A program made the translations under genes and the position numbers. From NCBI GenBank assembly GCA_902586195.1, contig CACIGF010000003.1, positions 1-64,000 of the forward strand: DNA of 64,000 bases, read 5' to 3'. Source of the stretch: an uncultured beta proteobacterium. Its GTDB lineage: Bacteria; Pseudomonadota; Gammaproteobacteria; Burkholderiales; Burkholderiaceae_A. Below the pieces are notes generated by a model, which was given only the letters and a program-made list of their open reading frames with translations, did no database searches and had not been told where the DNA came from. The number at the start of each line of letters is the position of its first letter. Positions within the stretch are counted from its first letter, which is position 1. Below are positions 1-9,530 of the stretch, in pieces.

Positions 1-13
1 TTTTAAGAAACTA

Positions 14-688
14 ATGGCTATAAATCTTTCAAATATTTCTTTTTATTACAAAAAACATCATGCTCGAATTTTAAAGATACCGGATTGGAAACTTGTATCT
101 GAGTCGAAAATATTTATCCAGGGAGCATCCGGTACAGGCAAAACAACATTTTTGAATATCTTGTGTGGTTTAATTAGTCCCCAAAAAGGAAAGGTAGAGC
201 TCTTTGGAACGCAAATCAACCGACTAAACTCTGCACAACGTGATTCTTTTAGAGCCAATAACATTGGGTACGTATTTCAACAATTTAATTTAATTCCTTA
301 CCTATCTGCTTTGGAAAATATTACATTAGCCAGTCACTTTTCGAATAACCAAAATAATTTAAAAAAAGAAAAAGCTCTTGATTTACTCTCAAGATTGAAT
401 GTTGACAGAAAAGACTGGCACTTAGAAGCTCGCAACTTAAGTGTTGGACAACAGCAAAGAGTAGCAATAGCGCGATCCCTAATTAATAACCCAAATTTAT
501 TAATTACAGACGAACCTACGTCCGCTCTAGACATAAAAAATCGCGAAAACTTCATGAATTTACTGATGGATGTTGTAGATGAAAATCATATTACTTTGGT
601 GTGCGTAGGTCATGATCCCGCACTTGCAAAATTCTTCAATGTAGTAGAAGAATTTTCTAATATTAATAAATTGGTTATTGAGAAATAA
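14..688 (+). CDS. ABC transporter ATP-binding protein (LolD/MacB/FtsE-like)
   Basis: Walker A GASGTGKTT, signature LSVGQQQRVAIARSL, Walker B LLITDEPTSALD. Confidence 0.9.
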   Translation: MAINLSNISFYYKKHHARILKIPDWKLVSESKIFIQGASGTGKTTFLNILCGLISPQKGKVELFGTQINRLNSAQRDSFRANNIGYVFQQFNLIPYLSALENITLASHFSNNQNNLKKEKALDLLSRLNVDRKDWHLEARNLSVGQQQRVAIARSLINNPNLLITDEPTSALDIKNRENFMNLLMDVVDENHITLVCVGHDPALAKFFNVVEEFSNINKLVIEK

Positions 689-1923
689 TGTTTCTAAAAA
701 TTGTATTAAAAAGCTTACAGGATAGAAAAGGTTCGGTGCTATTGACACTTATGGCTATGACAATCAGTATTTTTGTCATACTAGGTGTGGAACATATTCG
801 CCAACAGACAAAAAAAAGTTTTGAAAGTACTCTTTCGGATACAGATTTAATTATTGGCTCAAGATCCGGAAGCCTGAATTTACTCTTATATTCTGTGTTT
901 AGAATAGGAAGCCCCACGAATAATATTAATTGGAACTCGTTTAAAACAATTTCAAGGGATTCTAAAGTGGAGTGGGCTATCCCTTTGTCGCTGGGAGATT
1001 CACATAAAGGATTTCCTGTTCTAGGTACAAATTCTGACTATTTTAAATATTTCCGATATGGACAGAAAAAAAGGCTCGAATTTAAAGCCGGAAAATCTTT
1101 TGAACAAATTTTTGATGTAGTGATTGGTTCAGAGATAGCAAAACAACTGAAATATAATATTGGGGACAAAATTATTCTTTCCCATGGAATACAGAAACAA
1201 AGTTTGCAACAACACGATGAATATCCATTTCAAATTGTAGGAATTCTAAAAACTACTGGTACACCTGTGGACCGAACCGTACACATACGATTGGAGGGAA
1301 TGGAAATTATACATATTGGATGGCAAAACGGAGTGCAAGTTTTCAAAAATAAGATACCGAAAGAACAGTTTCTAAATTCTGGGGTAGAACCAAAGTCTAT
1401 TACAGCCATCCTTGTCGGATTAAAATCAAAATTAGCTACTTTTTCTTTTCAAAGAACAATTAATAATTTTGCGGATGAACCATTACTGGCAATCCTACCT
1501 GGCGTAGCTTTATCGGAGCTTTGGCAAATGATGAGTTTATTAGAAAAAAGTTTGTTGCTTGTTGCTAGCCTAGTGTTTGTTTCAGCTTGCTTTGGAGTTA
1601 GCGCAGTTTTACTCAACTCAATACGAGAAAGAAAAGAAGAAATCAGATTGTTACGGATAATAGGTGCATCGCCACCTTTTATTTTTGCATTGATTGAGAC
1701 AGAAACTTTGGTTATAACTCTAACAGCTACTGTACTTGCAACAATTTTATTGACAGCAACTCTTATTGGCGCGGAAGGGTATATTGTTGGCAATTACGGG
1801 ATACAAATCTCGCAATTCATGGAATTGAAATCGTATTTATGGGTGGTGGCGATTCTGTTGTCGCTGACGCTAATCGCAGGTCTAGTCCCTGGCTGGGCAG
1901 CTTATCAAGAAGGTATATATTAG
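688..1923 (+). CDS. ABC transporter permease, FtsX/MacB-like
   Basis: Start overlaps stop of the ATPase; N-terminal TM, periplasmic domain, C-terminal TM block with RERKEEIRLLRIIGASPPFIF (FtsX-like motif). Confidence 0.88.
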   Translation: MFLKIVLKSLQDRKGSVLLTLMAMTISIFVILGVEHIRQQTKKSFESTLSDTDLIIGSRSGSLNLLLYSVFRIGSPTNNINWNSFKTISRDSKVEWAIPLSLGDSHKGFPVLGTNSDYFKYFRYGQKKRLEFKAGKSFEQIFDVVIGSEIAKQLKYNIGDKIILSHGIQKQSLQQHDEYPFQIVGILKTTGTPVDRTVHIRLEGMEIIHIGWQNGVQVFKNKIPKEQFLNSGVEPKSITAILVGLKSKLATFSFQRTINNFADEPLLAILPGVALSELWQMMSLLEKSLLLVASLVFVSACFGVSAVLLNSIRERKEEIRLLRIIGASPPFIFALIETETLVITLTATVLATILLTATLIGAEGYIVGNYGIQISQFMELKSYLWVVAILLSLTLIAGLVPGWAAYQEGIY

Positions 1924-1974
1924 ATAGATAAATGGGGTGTGATATCTTTTTTTTTGAAAATCGATGGAAATGAA

Positions 1975-1996
1975 GGGAAGGAAAAGTAACCTTCCC
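1975..1996. terminator. Hairpin between convergent permease gene and small secreted peptide gene (possible terminator)
   Basis: GGGAAGG-8 nt-CCTTCCC inverted repeat; weak U-tract on either side. Confidence 0.45.
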
Positions 1997-2010
1997 CACA
2001 AACCGTTTTA

Positions 2011-2160
2011 CTATGCCTCTTTATCTAACTTTTCTTGCTTGATTTTGTCAGTAGAGACGTCCGCTCCGCCGTTGCCCCAGCAGTCAGAACCTCCAGCAAA
2101 TACAGAAGTACCGAATAATGACAAACAAAGTACTGCGAAAATGCTTGATAATTTTTTCAT
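2011..2160 (-). CDS. Small predicted secreted peptide (49 aa), MKKLSSIFAVLCLSLFGTSVFAGGSDCWGNGGADVSTDKIKQEKLDKEA
   Basis: Read from the minus strand; absent from the ORF track (short). Sec-type signal peptide with AxA-like cleavage site (VFA|GG), strong upstream SD (AGGAGG), TAG stop. Confidence 0.75.
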   Translation of the reverse strand: MKKLSSIFAVLCLSLFGTSVFAGGSDCWGNGGADVSTDKIKQEKLDKEA

Positions 2161-2290
2161 GATAAAAATCCTCCTAAAAAAGGTCTGATTGCTTTCACGT
2201 TTAAAAGTTCATAATCTTTTCTCCACAGCTCAACGGAATCTTATAAATTTAGGATAGATTCAACACAAGTAGCTGTAAAATAAAAGAATA

Positions 2291-2323
2291 TTTTTCCATG
2301 CACTCACTGAGTGCATGGAAAAA
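2291..2323. repeat. 33-bp perfect inverted repeat (16-bp arms, 1-nt centre) TTTTTCCATGCACTCA-C-TGAGTGCATGGAAAAA
   Basis: Direct reading of intergenic sequence downstream of can and upstream of the small peptide gene. Confidence 0.85.
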
Positions 2324-2360
2324 ATTTCCTTTCAAGTTAAAACGGCATCCAAATCCCGTC

Positions 2361-2383
2361 TTCTATCTGAGGTGCAGATAGAA
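2361..2383. repeat. Inverted repeat TTCTATCTG-AGGTG-CAGATAGAA, 9-bp arms
   Basis: Direct reading; just downstream of can (minus strand). Confidence 0.8.
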
Positions 2384-2405
2384 ATTTTTACCCTAAAAAA
2401 ATTTC

Positions 2406-3014
2406 TTATAACTCGATAAATAATTCTTTTTCTTGATTAAAGTACCTTATCGTACCGTCACCGATCTCGTATACCCAGCCGTGAATTTCGATATCACCCT
2501 TAGCGAGACGTTTGGATATTTCAGGATACTGCTCAAGGCGTCTTATTTGCAGGAACACGTTTTCTTGAGTCACGCTATTCAATTCATCCGACATTAAATC
2601 GCCTTCTCTGGACTCAACAAGTGCAACCGCTTCAGAGCAATAATTTAACCAACTCTTAACTTTTGGCAGAGCAGTTAAACCTGAAGTATTTAAAGCTCCT
2701 TTCATCGCCCCACAATTAGAATGACCACAAACAATAATATGTTTTACACCCAATGCAACTACTGCAAATTCTATCGAGGCAACGATACCATCAGATTCTA
2801 CAGTGTGTGGAGGAACGATATTTCCTGCGTTTCTAATCACAAACAGGTCTCCAGGTTCTGTTTGTGTAATTAAGTTTGGGTCTATCCTAGAATCGGAACA
2901 GGTGATGAATAAAACCTCTGGGCTCTGACTATTTGATAGCTTCGCAAATAAATCTTTTCTTTCCTTGAAACCCGATTCTTTGAATTGCAAATATCCATTG
3001 ATAATCTTTTCCAT
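2406..3014 (-). CDS. can: Beta-class carbonic anhydrase
   Basis: ITCSDSRIDP and GHSNCGAMKGAL zinc-site motifs. Confidence 0.93.
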   Translation of the reverse strand: MEKIINGYLQFKESGFKERKDLFAKLSNSQSPEVLFITCSDSRIDPNLITQTEPGDLFVIRNAGNIVPPHTVESDGIVASIEFAVVALGVKHIIVCGHSNCGAMKGALNTSGLTALPKVKSWLNYCSEAVALVESREGDLMSDELNSVTQENVFLQIRRLEQYPEISKRLAKGDIEIHGWVYEIGDGTIRYFNQEKELFIEL

Positions 3015-3033
3015 CTAACAACCTTAATAAATT

Positions 3034-5421
3034 TTATTGCTCTAGTCTTTTCCAAGTATCAATTATCGTATCAGGATTTAGAGACAATGAAGAAATTCCT
3101 TTATCCATCAACCAGTGAGCAAAATCAGGATCATCTGATGGACCCTGACCACAAATACCAACGTATTTATTTTCCGACAAGCATGCCTCGATAGCTTGAG
3201 TAATGAGCCTTTTAACGGAAAGGTCACTTTCTTTAAAATCTGCCGCTAATATTTCATCACCGGAGTCTCTGTCCAATCCTAGACTGAGTTGCGTTAAATC
3301 ATTAGAACCAATGGAAAACCCATCAAAATATTCTAGGAATTCATAGGCCAAAATTGCATTAGATGGAACTTCACACATCATGATAATACGCAGACCATTT
3401 TCCCCTCTTTTTAACCCCTGTGTCTTCAAAAGAGAAATAACTTTTTCAGCCTGTGAAAGGGTTCTTACAAAAGGAACCATTACCTCGACATTCTCAAGCC
3501 CCATTTCGTTTCGAACAAACCTTAAGGCTTCGCATTCCATCGAAAATGCATCATGAAATTGCCTGGATAAGTATCTCGAAACTCCTCTAAACCCAAGCAT
3601 GGGATTTTCCTCATCCGGCTCATATTCAACCCCTCCTATCAGTTTTTTATATTCATTTGACTTGAAGTCCGATAAACGGACGATAACAGGCTTAGGGTAA
3701 AAAGCAGCAGCTATTGTGGATATTCCTTCGATGAGCTTGCCAGTGTAAAATTTATTCGGGGATTTATAGCCAATAATTTTCTTTTCAATTTCAGTTTTAA
3801 GGTTCTTTGAAACATTTGGGTAGTCTAAAATCGCTTGAGGGTGTATGCCAACGTTATTATTTATAATGAACTCTAGTCGAGCAAGACCAATGCCATCATT
3901 AGGTATTTGAGAGTATTCGAATGCTAACTGAGGATTACCAAGATTCATCATGATCTTTAATGGTAATTTTTTCAAAGCTCCGACCTCAATGTTTGTAACT
4001 TCCGTATCTAATACGCCCTGATAAACGTATCCTTCATCACCCTCTGCACAAGAGACAGTTACGACGGTTCCATTTTGAAGAACTTTCGTTGCATCTCCAC
4101 AACCAACTACAGCAGGCACACCGAGTTCCCGAGCAATAATCGCTGCGTGGCAAGTTCTCCCTCCACGATTTGTAACGATTGCCGAAGCCCTTTTCATGAC
4201 AGATTCCCAATTGGGATCTGTCATATCTGTAACTAATACATCTCCCATTTCTAGCTTGTCTATCTCTGAGATATCGTGCAACATTTTCACAGGACCACTG
4301 CCAACTTTCTGACCGATAGCTCTTCCAGTTGAAAGAATCTTCCGAGCATTAGCGTCCACTTTTATTTTGTAACGTTGTCGTTTCTTAACTGAGCTTGAAC
4401 TTTTAACCGTCTCTGGTCTAGCCTGAAGTATGTATATCTTTCCATCTACACCATCTTTACCCCATTCTATATCCATGGGACGACCATAATGTCTTTCAAT
4501 AATCAAAGAATACTGGGCTAACTCAATAGCCTCTTGATCTGTTATGGAAAACATATTTCTTATTTCTGTTGGAACTTCGATTGTTTCCACTCCATTGTTT
4601 TTACATGAGTCTGCAAATCTCATTTGAATTAATTTCGAACCCAAAGCTTTTTTCAAAATAGGATACTTATCGTTTGATACACTATTTTTGAATAAGTAAA
4701 ATTCATCAGGATTAACTGAACCCTGAACTACAGTTTCTCCGAGACCATAACTCGATGTTATAAAAACGACTTCCCTAAAACCAGATTCAGTATCTAGGGT
4801 AAACATCACTCCAGAAGCAGCTTTATCAGACCGTACCATTTTTTGTACACCCGCAGAAATTGCAACATCTGAATGGGAAAAATTCTGATGTACTCGATAT
4901 GAGATGGCCCTGTCATTGTAGAGGGAAGCGAAAACGAAACGGATGCTATTCAGAATATTTTCTATTCCAGAAACATTCAAAAAAGTCTCCTGTTGGCCTG
5001 CAAATGATGCTTGAGGTAAGTCTTCCGCAGTTGCCGAAGACCTGACAGCAAAAGATGCACCTTGTTTCTCACCTAAGAGAGTGAAAGCATCTCGAATCTC
5101 TTTTTCGAATTCCACCTGAAAACTAGCTTTGTTGATCCAGTCTCTTATTTCTGCTCCAGTAGCGGTAAGCTTTGGTATATTTTCCACGTCTAGATTTTTT
5201 AACTTTTGGTCAATTTTTCCTACCAAATCGTTATAAATCAAAAATTCATTAAAGGCTTTCGCAGTAGTAGCGAATCCATTAGGAACCCGAATTCCGCTAG
5301 CATGCAAATTCGAAATCATCTCTCCTAGTGAGGCATTTTTACCACCTACCATATCAATATCTTTAATTCCTAAATTGGAAAAAGGAATTACGTAATTAGG
5401 ATCTAATACTACTTTGCTCAC
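3034..5421 (-). CDS. ppsA: Phosphoenolpyruvate synthase
   Basis: Full-length (795 aa); VGGKNASLGEM start, NRGGRTCHAAIIARELGVPAVVG phosphohistidine region, GSNDLTQLSLGLDRD C-terminus. Confidence 0.96.
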   Translation of the reverse strand: MSKVVLDPNYVIPFSNLGIKDIDMVGGKNASLGEMISNLHASGIRVPNGFATTAKAFNEFLIYNDLVGKIDQKLKNLDVENIPKLTATGAEIRDWINKASFQVEFEKEIRDAFTLLGEKQGASFAVRSSATAEDLPQASFAGQQETFLNVSGIENILNSIRFVFASLYNDRAISYRVHQNFSHSDVAISAGVQKMVRSDKAASGVMFTLDTESGFREVVFITSSYGLGETVVQGSVNPDEFYLFKNSVSNDKYPILKKALGSKLIQMRFADSCKNNGVETIEVPTEIRNMFSITDQEAIELAQYSLIIERHYGRPMDIEWGKDGVDGKIYILQARPETVKSSSSVKKRQRYKIKVDANARKILSTGRAIGQKVGSGPVKMLHDISEIDKLEMGDVLVTDMTDPNWESVMKRASAIVTNRGGRTCHAAIIARELGVPAVVGCGDATKVLQNGTVVTVSCAEGDEGYVYQGVLDTEVTNIEVGALKKLPLKIMMNLGNPQLAFEYSQIPNDGIGLARLEFIINNNVGIHPQAILDYPNVSKNLKTEIEKKIIGYKSPNKFYTGKLIEGISTIAAAFYPKPVIVRLSDFKSNEYKKLIGGVEYEPDEENPMLGFRGVSRYLSRQFHDAFSMECEALRFVRNEMGLENVEVMVPFVRTLSQAEKVISLLKTQGLKRGENGLRIIMMCEVPSNAILAYEFLEYFDGFSIGSNDLTQLSLGLDRDSGDEILAADFKESDLSVKRLITQAIEACLSENKYVGICGQGPSDDPDFAHWLMDKGISSLSLNPDTIIDTWKRLEQ

Positions 5422-5522
5422 TTTAGCTCTTTACTTAAATATAATGGATCTCACAAATAATCAGTGCAAGAAACTACGAAGTTACACTATCATCATAATT
5501 GACCTTAATTATAAAAGATTAT

Positions 5523-6353
5523 ATGCAAATACCGCGAGAAGTATTTATTATTTCTGACGGAACGGGGCTCACAGCAGAAATGTTTGGTCAATCCATACTA
5601 GCCCAATTTAGTACACCGTTTCGACTGATAAGAAAACCATTTGTTGACTCAGTTGAGAAAGCAGCGCAGGTAGCCAAAGATATCGACGATCGTTCCGAAA
5701 TTACAGGCGTGCAACCCATAGTATTTACAACCCTAGTAAAGCCAGAAATTAGTGATGAAATATGTAAAGCCAATTGTTTTGTTATCAACATTTTTGAAAC
5801 ATTCATAACTCAACTTGAAGAAGCACTCAATTTGAAATCTCATCATCTAATAAACCGATTACACCACAATGCAGATACTCAGTCATACAGAGAAAGGATA
5901 CAGTCTATAAACTATTCATTAATTCATGATGATGGGCAATCGAAGGAAAGTTTAAATGACGCAGAAATAATACTGGTAGGTGTATCTCGCAGTGGAAAAA
6001 CTCCAACCTGCTTATATCTCGCCGTTCAATTCGGTGTAAAGGCTGCAAATTACCCTATAACTCCGGATGATCTGGAAAAAGAAAATCTACCAGAGGATCT
6101 ACTCAGTTTAAAAGACAAACTATTTGGCCTGACAATTGAACCGACGCGATTGTCAGAGATACGATATGAACGCTTCCCAAACAGCAAATATGCGACTATG
6201 GAGAACTGTAAATACGAAGTTAAGGCAGCAGAGATTCTAATGCAAAAATATAATATTCAATTTCTATCAACAACGAATAAATCAATAGAAGAAATAGCTT
6301 CATCACTTTTACAAAAAATAAATCCTGAAACCATTACATCGACTACCTGTTAA
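5523..6353 (+). CDS. ppsR: PEP synthase regulatory protein (kinase/pyrophosphorylase, DUF299)
   Basis: REVFIISDGTGLTAEMFG and GVSRSGKTPTCLYLA; divergent from ppsA. Track starts at TTG 5499; ATG 5523 preferred. Confidence 0.93.
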   Translation: MQIPREVFIISDGTGLTAEMFGQSILAQFSTPFRLIRKPFVDSVEKAAQVAKDIDDRSEITGVQPIVFTTLVKPEISDEICKANCFVINIFETFITQLEEALNLKSHHLINRLHHNADTQSYRERIQSINYSLIHDDGQSKESLNDAEIILVGVSRSGKTPTCLYLAVQFGVKAANYPITPDDLEKENLPEDLLSLKDKLFGLTIEPTRLSEIRYERFPNSKYATMENCKYEVKAAEILMQKYNIQFLSTTNKSIEEIASSLLQKINPETITSTTC

Positions 6354-6360
6354 TGTAAAA

Positions 6361-7155
6361 CTAACTAGTTGTTCCATGTTCAGGACCTAAATAAAAATTT
6401 GAGTCTAGGTTTGTCTCTTGAACATGCTTGATGAACTCTGAATCATACTCGCTCACCTTCTTTACCAAGAAGAAAATTGAGGTGGAAAGATTTGGGAATA
6501 ATGTTGACAGAAGCCGCGCGTACCTTTTGGAAAAAGGATAGAATTGCGATCCGTAGAATCCTTGTATTTCACAAAAGTTCTTTCCAATAAATTCATAAAA
6601 AAGATAAATATCTCTCTTTGAAAAAATTCGAACGTGGGCAGAAACAGACTTATTACAAGTTGGATGAAATCCAAAATTTGCCAAAATACGGTTATGAAAA
6701 GCAAGGCCATTTGGCACACCAATAAAGAAGTAGCCTCCCGACTTTAAAACCCGGAAAACTTCATGATTGATCCAAAATAATTCTTTAATATGTTCAAGGA
6801 CTTGATTAGCAATGACAAAATCTAATTCGCCATCAGCAAATGGTAGCTTATCTTTTTCGATATTTAATCGATGAGCTGCAATTTCAAAATTTGTTAATTT
6901 TTCAAAGTGGATATCTTTGTGGTCAATTGCTGATAATGATGCTTTAGGAAAATATTCACGCAGCAGGGTTAAGTCGTGTCCCTCCCCGGAGCCAATATCA
7001 AGAGCTCTTTCAATATGCAAATTGGCTATTACTTTCCTTAAAATATGCCTTCCATAAGTCTCCTCAAAACATACCGTTTTTAATCTACTTGTTGTAGCTA
7101 TATTTCTATCGGGATCGAAGAAAAATTTTTTCATTTTTTGATACTTTAAAGGCAA
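6361..7155 (-). CDS. SAM-dependent class I methyltransferase
   Basis: ALDIGSGEGHDL motif I, DFVIANQVLEHI, GGYFFIGVPN. Confidence 0.85.
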   Translation of the reverse strand: MPLKYQKMKKFFFDPDRNIATTSRLKTVCFEETYGRHILRKVIANLHIERALDIGSGEGHDLTLLREYFPKASLSAIDHKDIHFEKLTNFEIAAHRLNIEKDKLPFADGELDFVIANQVLEHIKELFWINHEVFRVLKSGGYFFIGVPNGLAFHNRILANFGFHPTCNKSVSAHVRIFSKRDIYLFYEFIGKNFCEIQGFYGSQFYPFSKRYARLLSTLFPNLSTSIFFLVKKVSEYDSEFIKHVQETNLDSNFYLGPEHGTTS

Positions 7156-7377
7156 GATTTCAAGAAACGAACAGTGTAAGCTGTCATTAATGATAAGCGA
7201 AAAAGATCAGTTTATATAGAATCAATGATTGAATTCGTTGCAACATCTCAACTTTACCGAATCCGTGAGAATATATAAACGCAAATTAAAACAATAAAAA
7301 CCTATTCTTACCTTGCATTCAATTAGAAATTCTGAGAAATTAAGAATTATCTTTAATCTTATATACTTCAAATAATC

Positions 7378-7734
7378 ATGCGATATATTAACCTAATTTT
7401 TCTTTTTTTTATTACCTCAAACGCATTAGCCGCAAGTTGGATTGAAGCGGGAGATACAATCTACGTAGACGTCAATAGTATTAAGAAAAATAAAGGACTT
7501 GTCTTCTATTCAAGCCTAGAAAATATGACTACGATGGGTTTAAACTCGGTAGTCGTCACAAACGAAGCTAATTGCACAGAACAAAAAATAACTGAGTTAA
7601 CTATTTTGTATTATGGCCAACCCATGGGCCAAGGAGAACTTGTCGAAAAAAAAACTTTAAACAATGTAAAGTCTCTTGAGCCAAATACGAAAAAATACCA
7701 TGCAATGAAGTTCGCTTGCGAAAAGGCGAAATGA
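7378..7734 (+). CDS. Small secreted protein, surface-adhesin E-like
   Basis: Signal peptide (LIFLFFITSNALAAS), W-x(7)-YVDV-NSIKK pattern, C...C; paralogous to next ORF. Confidence 0.6.
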   Translation: MRYINLIFLFFITSNALAASWIEAGDTIYVDVNSIKKNKGLVFYSSLENMTTMGLNSVVVTNEANCTEQKITELTILYYGQPMGQGELVEKKTLNNVKSLEPNTKKYHAMKFACEKAK

Positions 7735-8096
7735 CCAAGTTTCTCCTGTTTCCGGTATTCGCATTCAGTATCACCAGTTATGCTACTAATTGGGTAAGAA
7801 TTAGTGAAGATAACATTCAAACGCTTTACGTTGATACAGACAGGATTGTCAAACGAGAGAAAGAGGTAGTGTATTGGACTTTGATCAACTACAAGAATAA
7901 CAACATTTCATCTGTAATTAAGTACAAAGCATTCTGCAACAAAAGAAAAAAAATACAACTTTATTTTTCTTACTATAACGAACCTATGGGAAAGGGTAGG
8001 ATAGTAAGCTATGACAACTGGGAAAAAAGTTTTATCCCAAAATCAGGTTCTGCCAAACATAAGATGATGAAATTTGTTTGTCAACAAAAGATATAA
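7716..8096 (+). CDS. Small secreted protein, surface-adhesin E-like, tandem paralog
   Basis: Signal peptide, W-x-YVDTDRIVK, YYNEPMGKGRIV parallels YYGQPMGQGELV of the previous ORF. Confidence 0.6.
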   Translation: MRKGEMTKFLLFPVFAFSITSYATNWVRISEDNIQTLYVDTDRIVKREKEVVYWTLINYKNNNISSVIKYKAFCNKRKKIQLYFSYYNEPMGKGRIVSYDNWEKSFIPKSGSAKHKMMKFVCQQKI

Positions 8097-8231
8097 TCTA
8101 ACCGCTTTATAAAAAGAAAGGATCTCGATTATTAAATACAAAAAATATGCTAATTACAAACTACTATTAATGGTTAATTGCCTGGGTCAATGAGGAAAGA
8201 AAATACCACTAATTAAAAATACAAACTTGCA

Positions 8232-9530
8232 TTAAGGAGTTATTTTTTTTAACCCTCCCATGTATTCTTGTAGAACCTCAGGAATATCTACTGAACCATC
8301 CGAGTTTTGAAAATTTTCTAACACAGCTATTAAACACCTGCCAACTGCTAAGCCGGAACCATTTAGCGTATGTACAAAAAGATTTTTAGATTTCCCAGTT
8401 TCTACAGATTTATAACGAGCATTCATTCTTCTTGCCTGAAAATCGCCACAATTACTACACGAGGAAATTTCACGGTATGTATCTTGAGAGGGGATCCATA
8501 CTTCAATATCGTAGGTTTTTTGTGCAGAAAAACCCATATCTCCAGTACAAAGTTGGATAATTCTATAGGGTAATTCTAGTTTCTTCAAAACCATTTCTGC
8601 ATGAGAAAGCATTTCTTCCAGCGAAGCTTCTGAATCGCCAGGTTTAGTAATATGCACTAATTCGACTTTTTCAAATTGGTGTTGTCGCATTAGGCCACGA
8701 GTGTCTTTTCCATAAGAACCAGCTTCCGATCTAAAACAACAAGTCAGAGCCGCGAATTTTAGAGGCAACTCTTCTTCTGCCAATATTGTATTTGTAACAA
8801 GATTTGTGAGAGGAACTTCTGCAGTCGGAATTAAAAAAGCAGTTTGTTTCTCTTCTTTAGTACCACCTTTGAAAACACCAAAAAGATCTTCTTCGAATTT
8901 TGGTAACTGGCCTGTCCCATACATGGCCTCTCTGTTAACCACTACGGGAACAGAGTATTCCTTGTACCCGTTTTGACTAGTTTGAAGGTCTAACATAAAA
9001 TTCCCCAATGCCCTATGCAACCTAGCAATTTTTCCGTAGCATATTGCAAATCTACTTCCAGAAATCTTACCGGCTGTATCAAAATCTAATCCATGTTTTT
9101 CCCCTATCTCAACATGATCTAATGGCTCAAAGTTAAATTTCGTAGGAGTACCTATCAACCGGAGAACTTTATTATCAGTTTCATCCTTTCCAACTAAAAC
9201 ATCATTGGCGGGAAGATTTGGAATCTGTGACAACCAACTATGAATGTCTCGGTGTAACACATTTAATTTTTCGGTTAGCGTATCTATTTTTTCTGGAATA
9301 GATGAGGCCTTTTGCATCAGGTCTTCAGCTGACAATCCTTTAGCTTTAAGCATTCCAATTTCTTTAGCAAGCTTATTTCGTTGAGCCTGCAAATCCTCTG
9401 TTTGTACTTGGATCGTTTTTCGCTCCTGGTCCATACTTAGGAATTCTCTAACCGCGATGGTAATATTTCTGCGTTTAAGCATCTCCTCTACATACATTGG
9501 ATCTTTTCGCAGAAGATTCTGGTCAATCAT
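8232..9530 (-). CDS. serS: Seryl-tRNA synthetase
   Basis: MIDQNLLRKDP start, FRSEAGSYGKDTRGLMRQHQFEKVELV, GSGLAVGRCLIAVLEN. Confidence 0.97.
   Translation of the reverse strand: MIDQNLLRKDPMYVEEMLKRRNITIAVREFLSMDQERKTIQVQTEDLQAQRNKLAKEIGMLKAKGLSAEDLMQKASSIPEKIDTLTEKLNVLHRDIHSWLSQIPNLPANDVLVGKDETDNKVLRLIGTPTKFNFEPLDHVEIGEKHGLDFDTAGKISGSRFAICYGKIARLHRALGNFMLDLQTSQNGYKEYSVPVVVNREAMYGTGQLPKFEEDLFGVFKGGTKEEKQTAFLIPTAEVPLTNLVTNTILAEEELPLKFAALTCCFRSEAGSYGKDTRGLMRQHQFEKVELVHITKPGDSEASLEEMLSHAEMVLKKLELPYRIIQLCTGDMGFSAQKTYDIEVWIPSQDTYREISSCSNCGDFQARRMNARYKSVETGKSKNLFVHTLNGSGLAVGRCLIAVLENFQNSDGSVDIPEVLQEYMGGLKKITP

Noticed and set aside
1964-2188. 74-aa plus-strand ORF
   Set aside because: Antisense to the 49-aa signal-peptide ORF, which has the better SD and signal sequence
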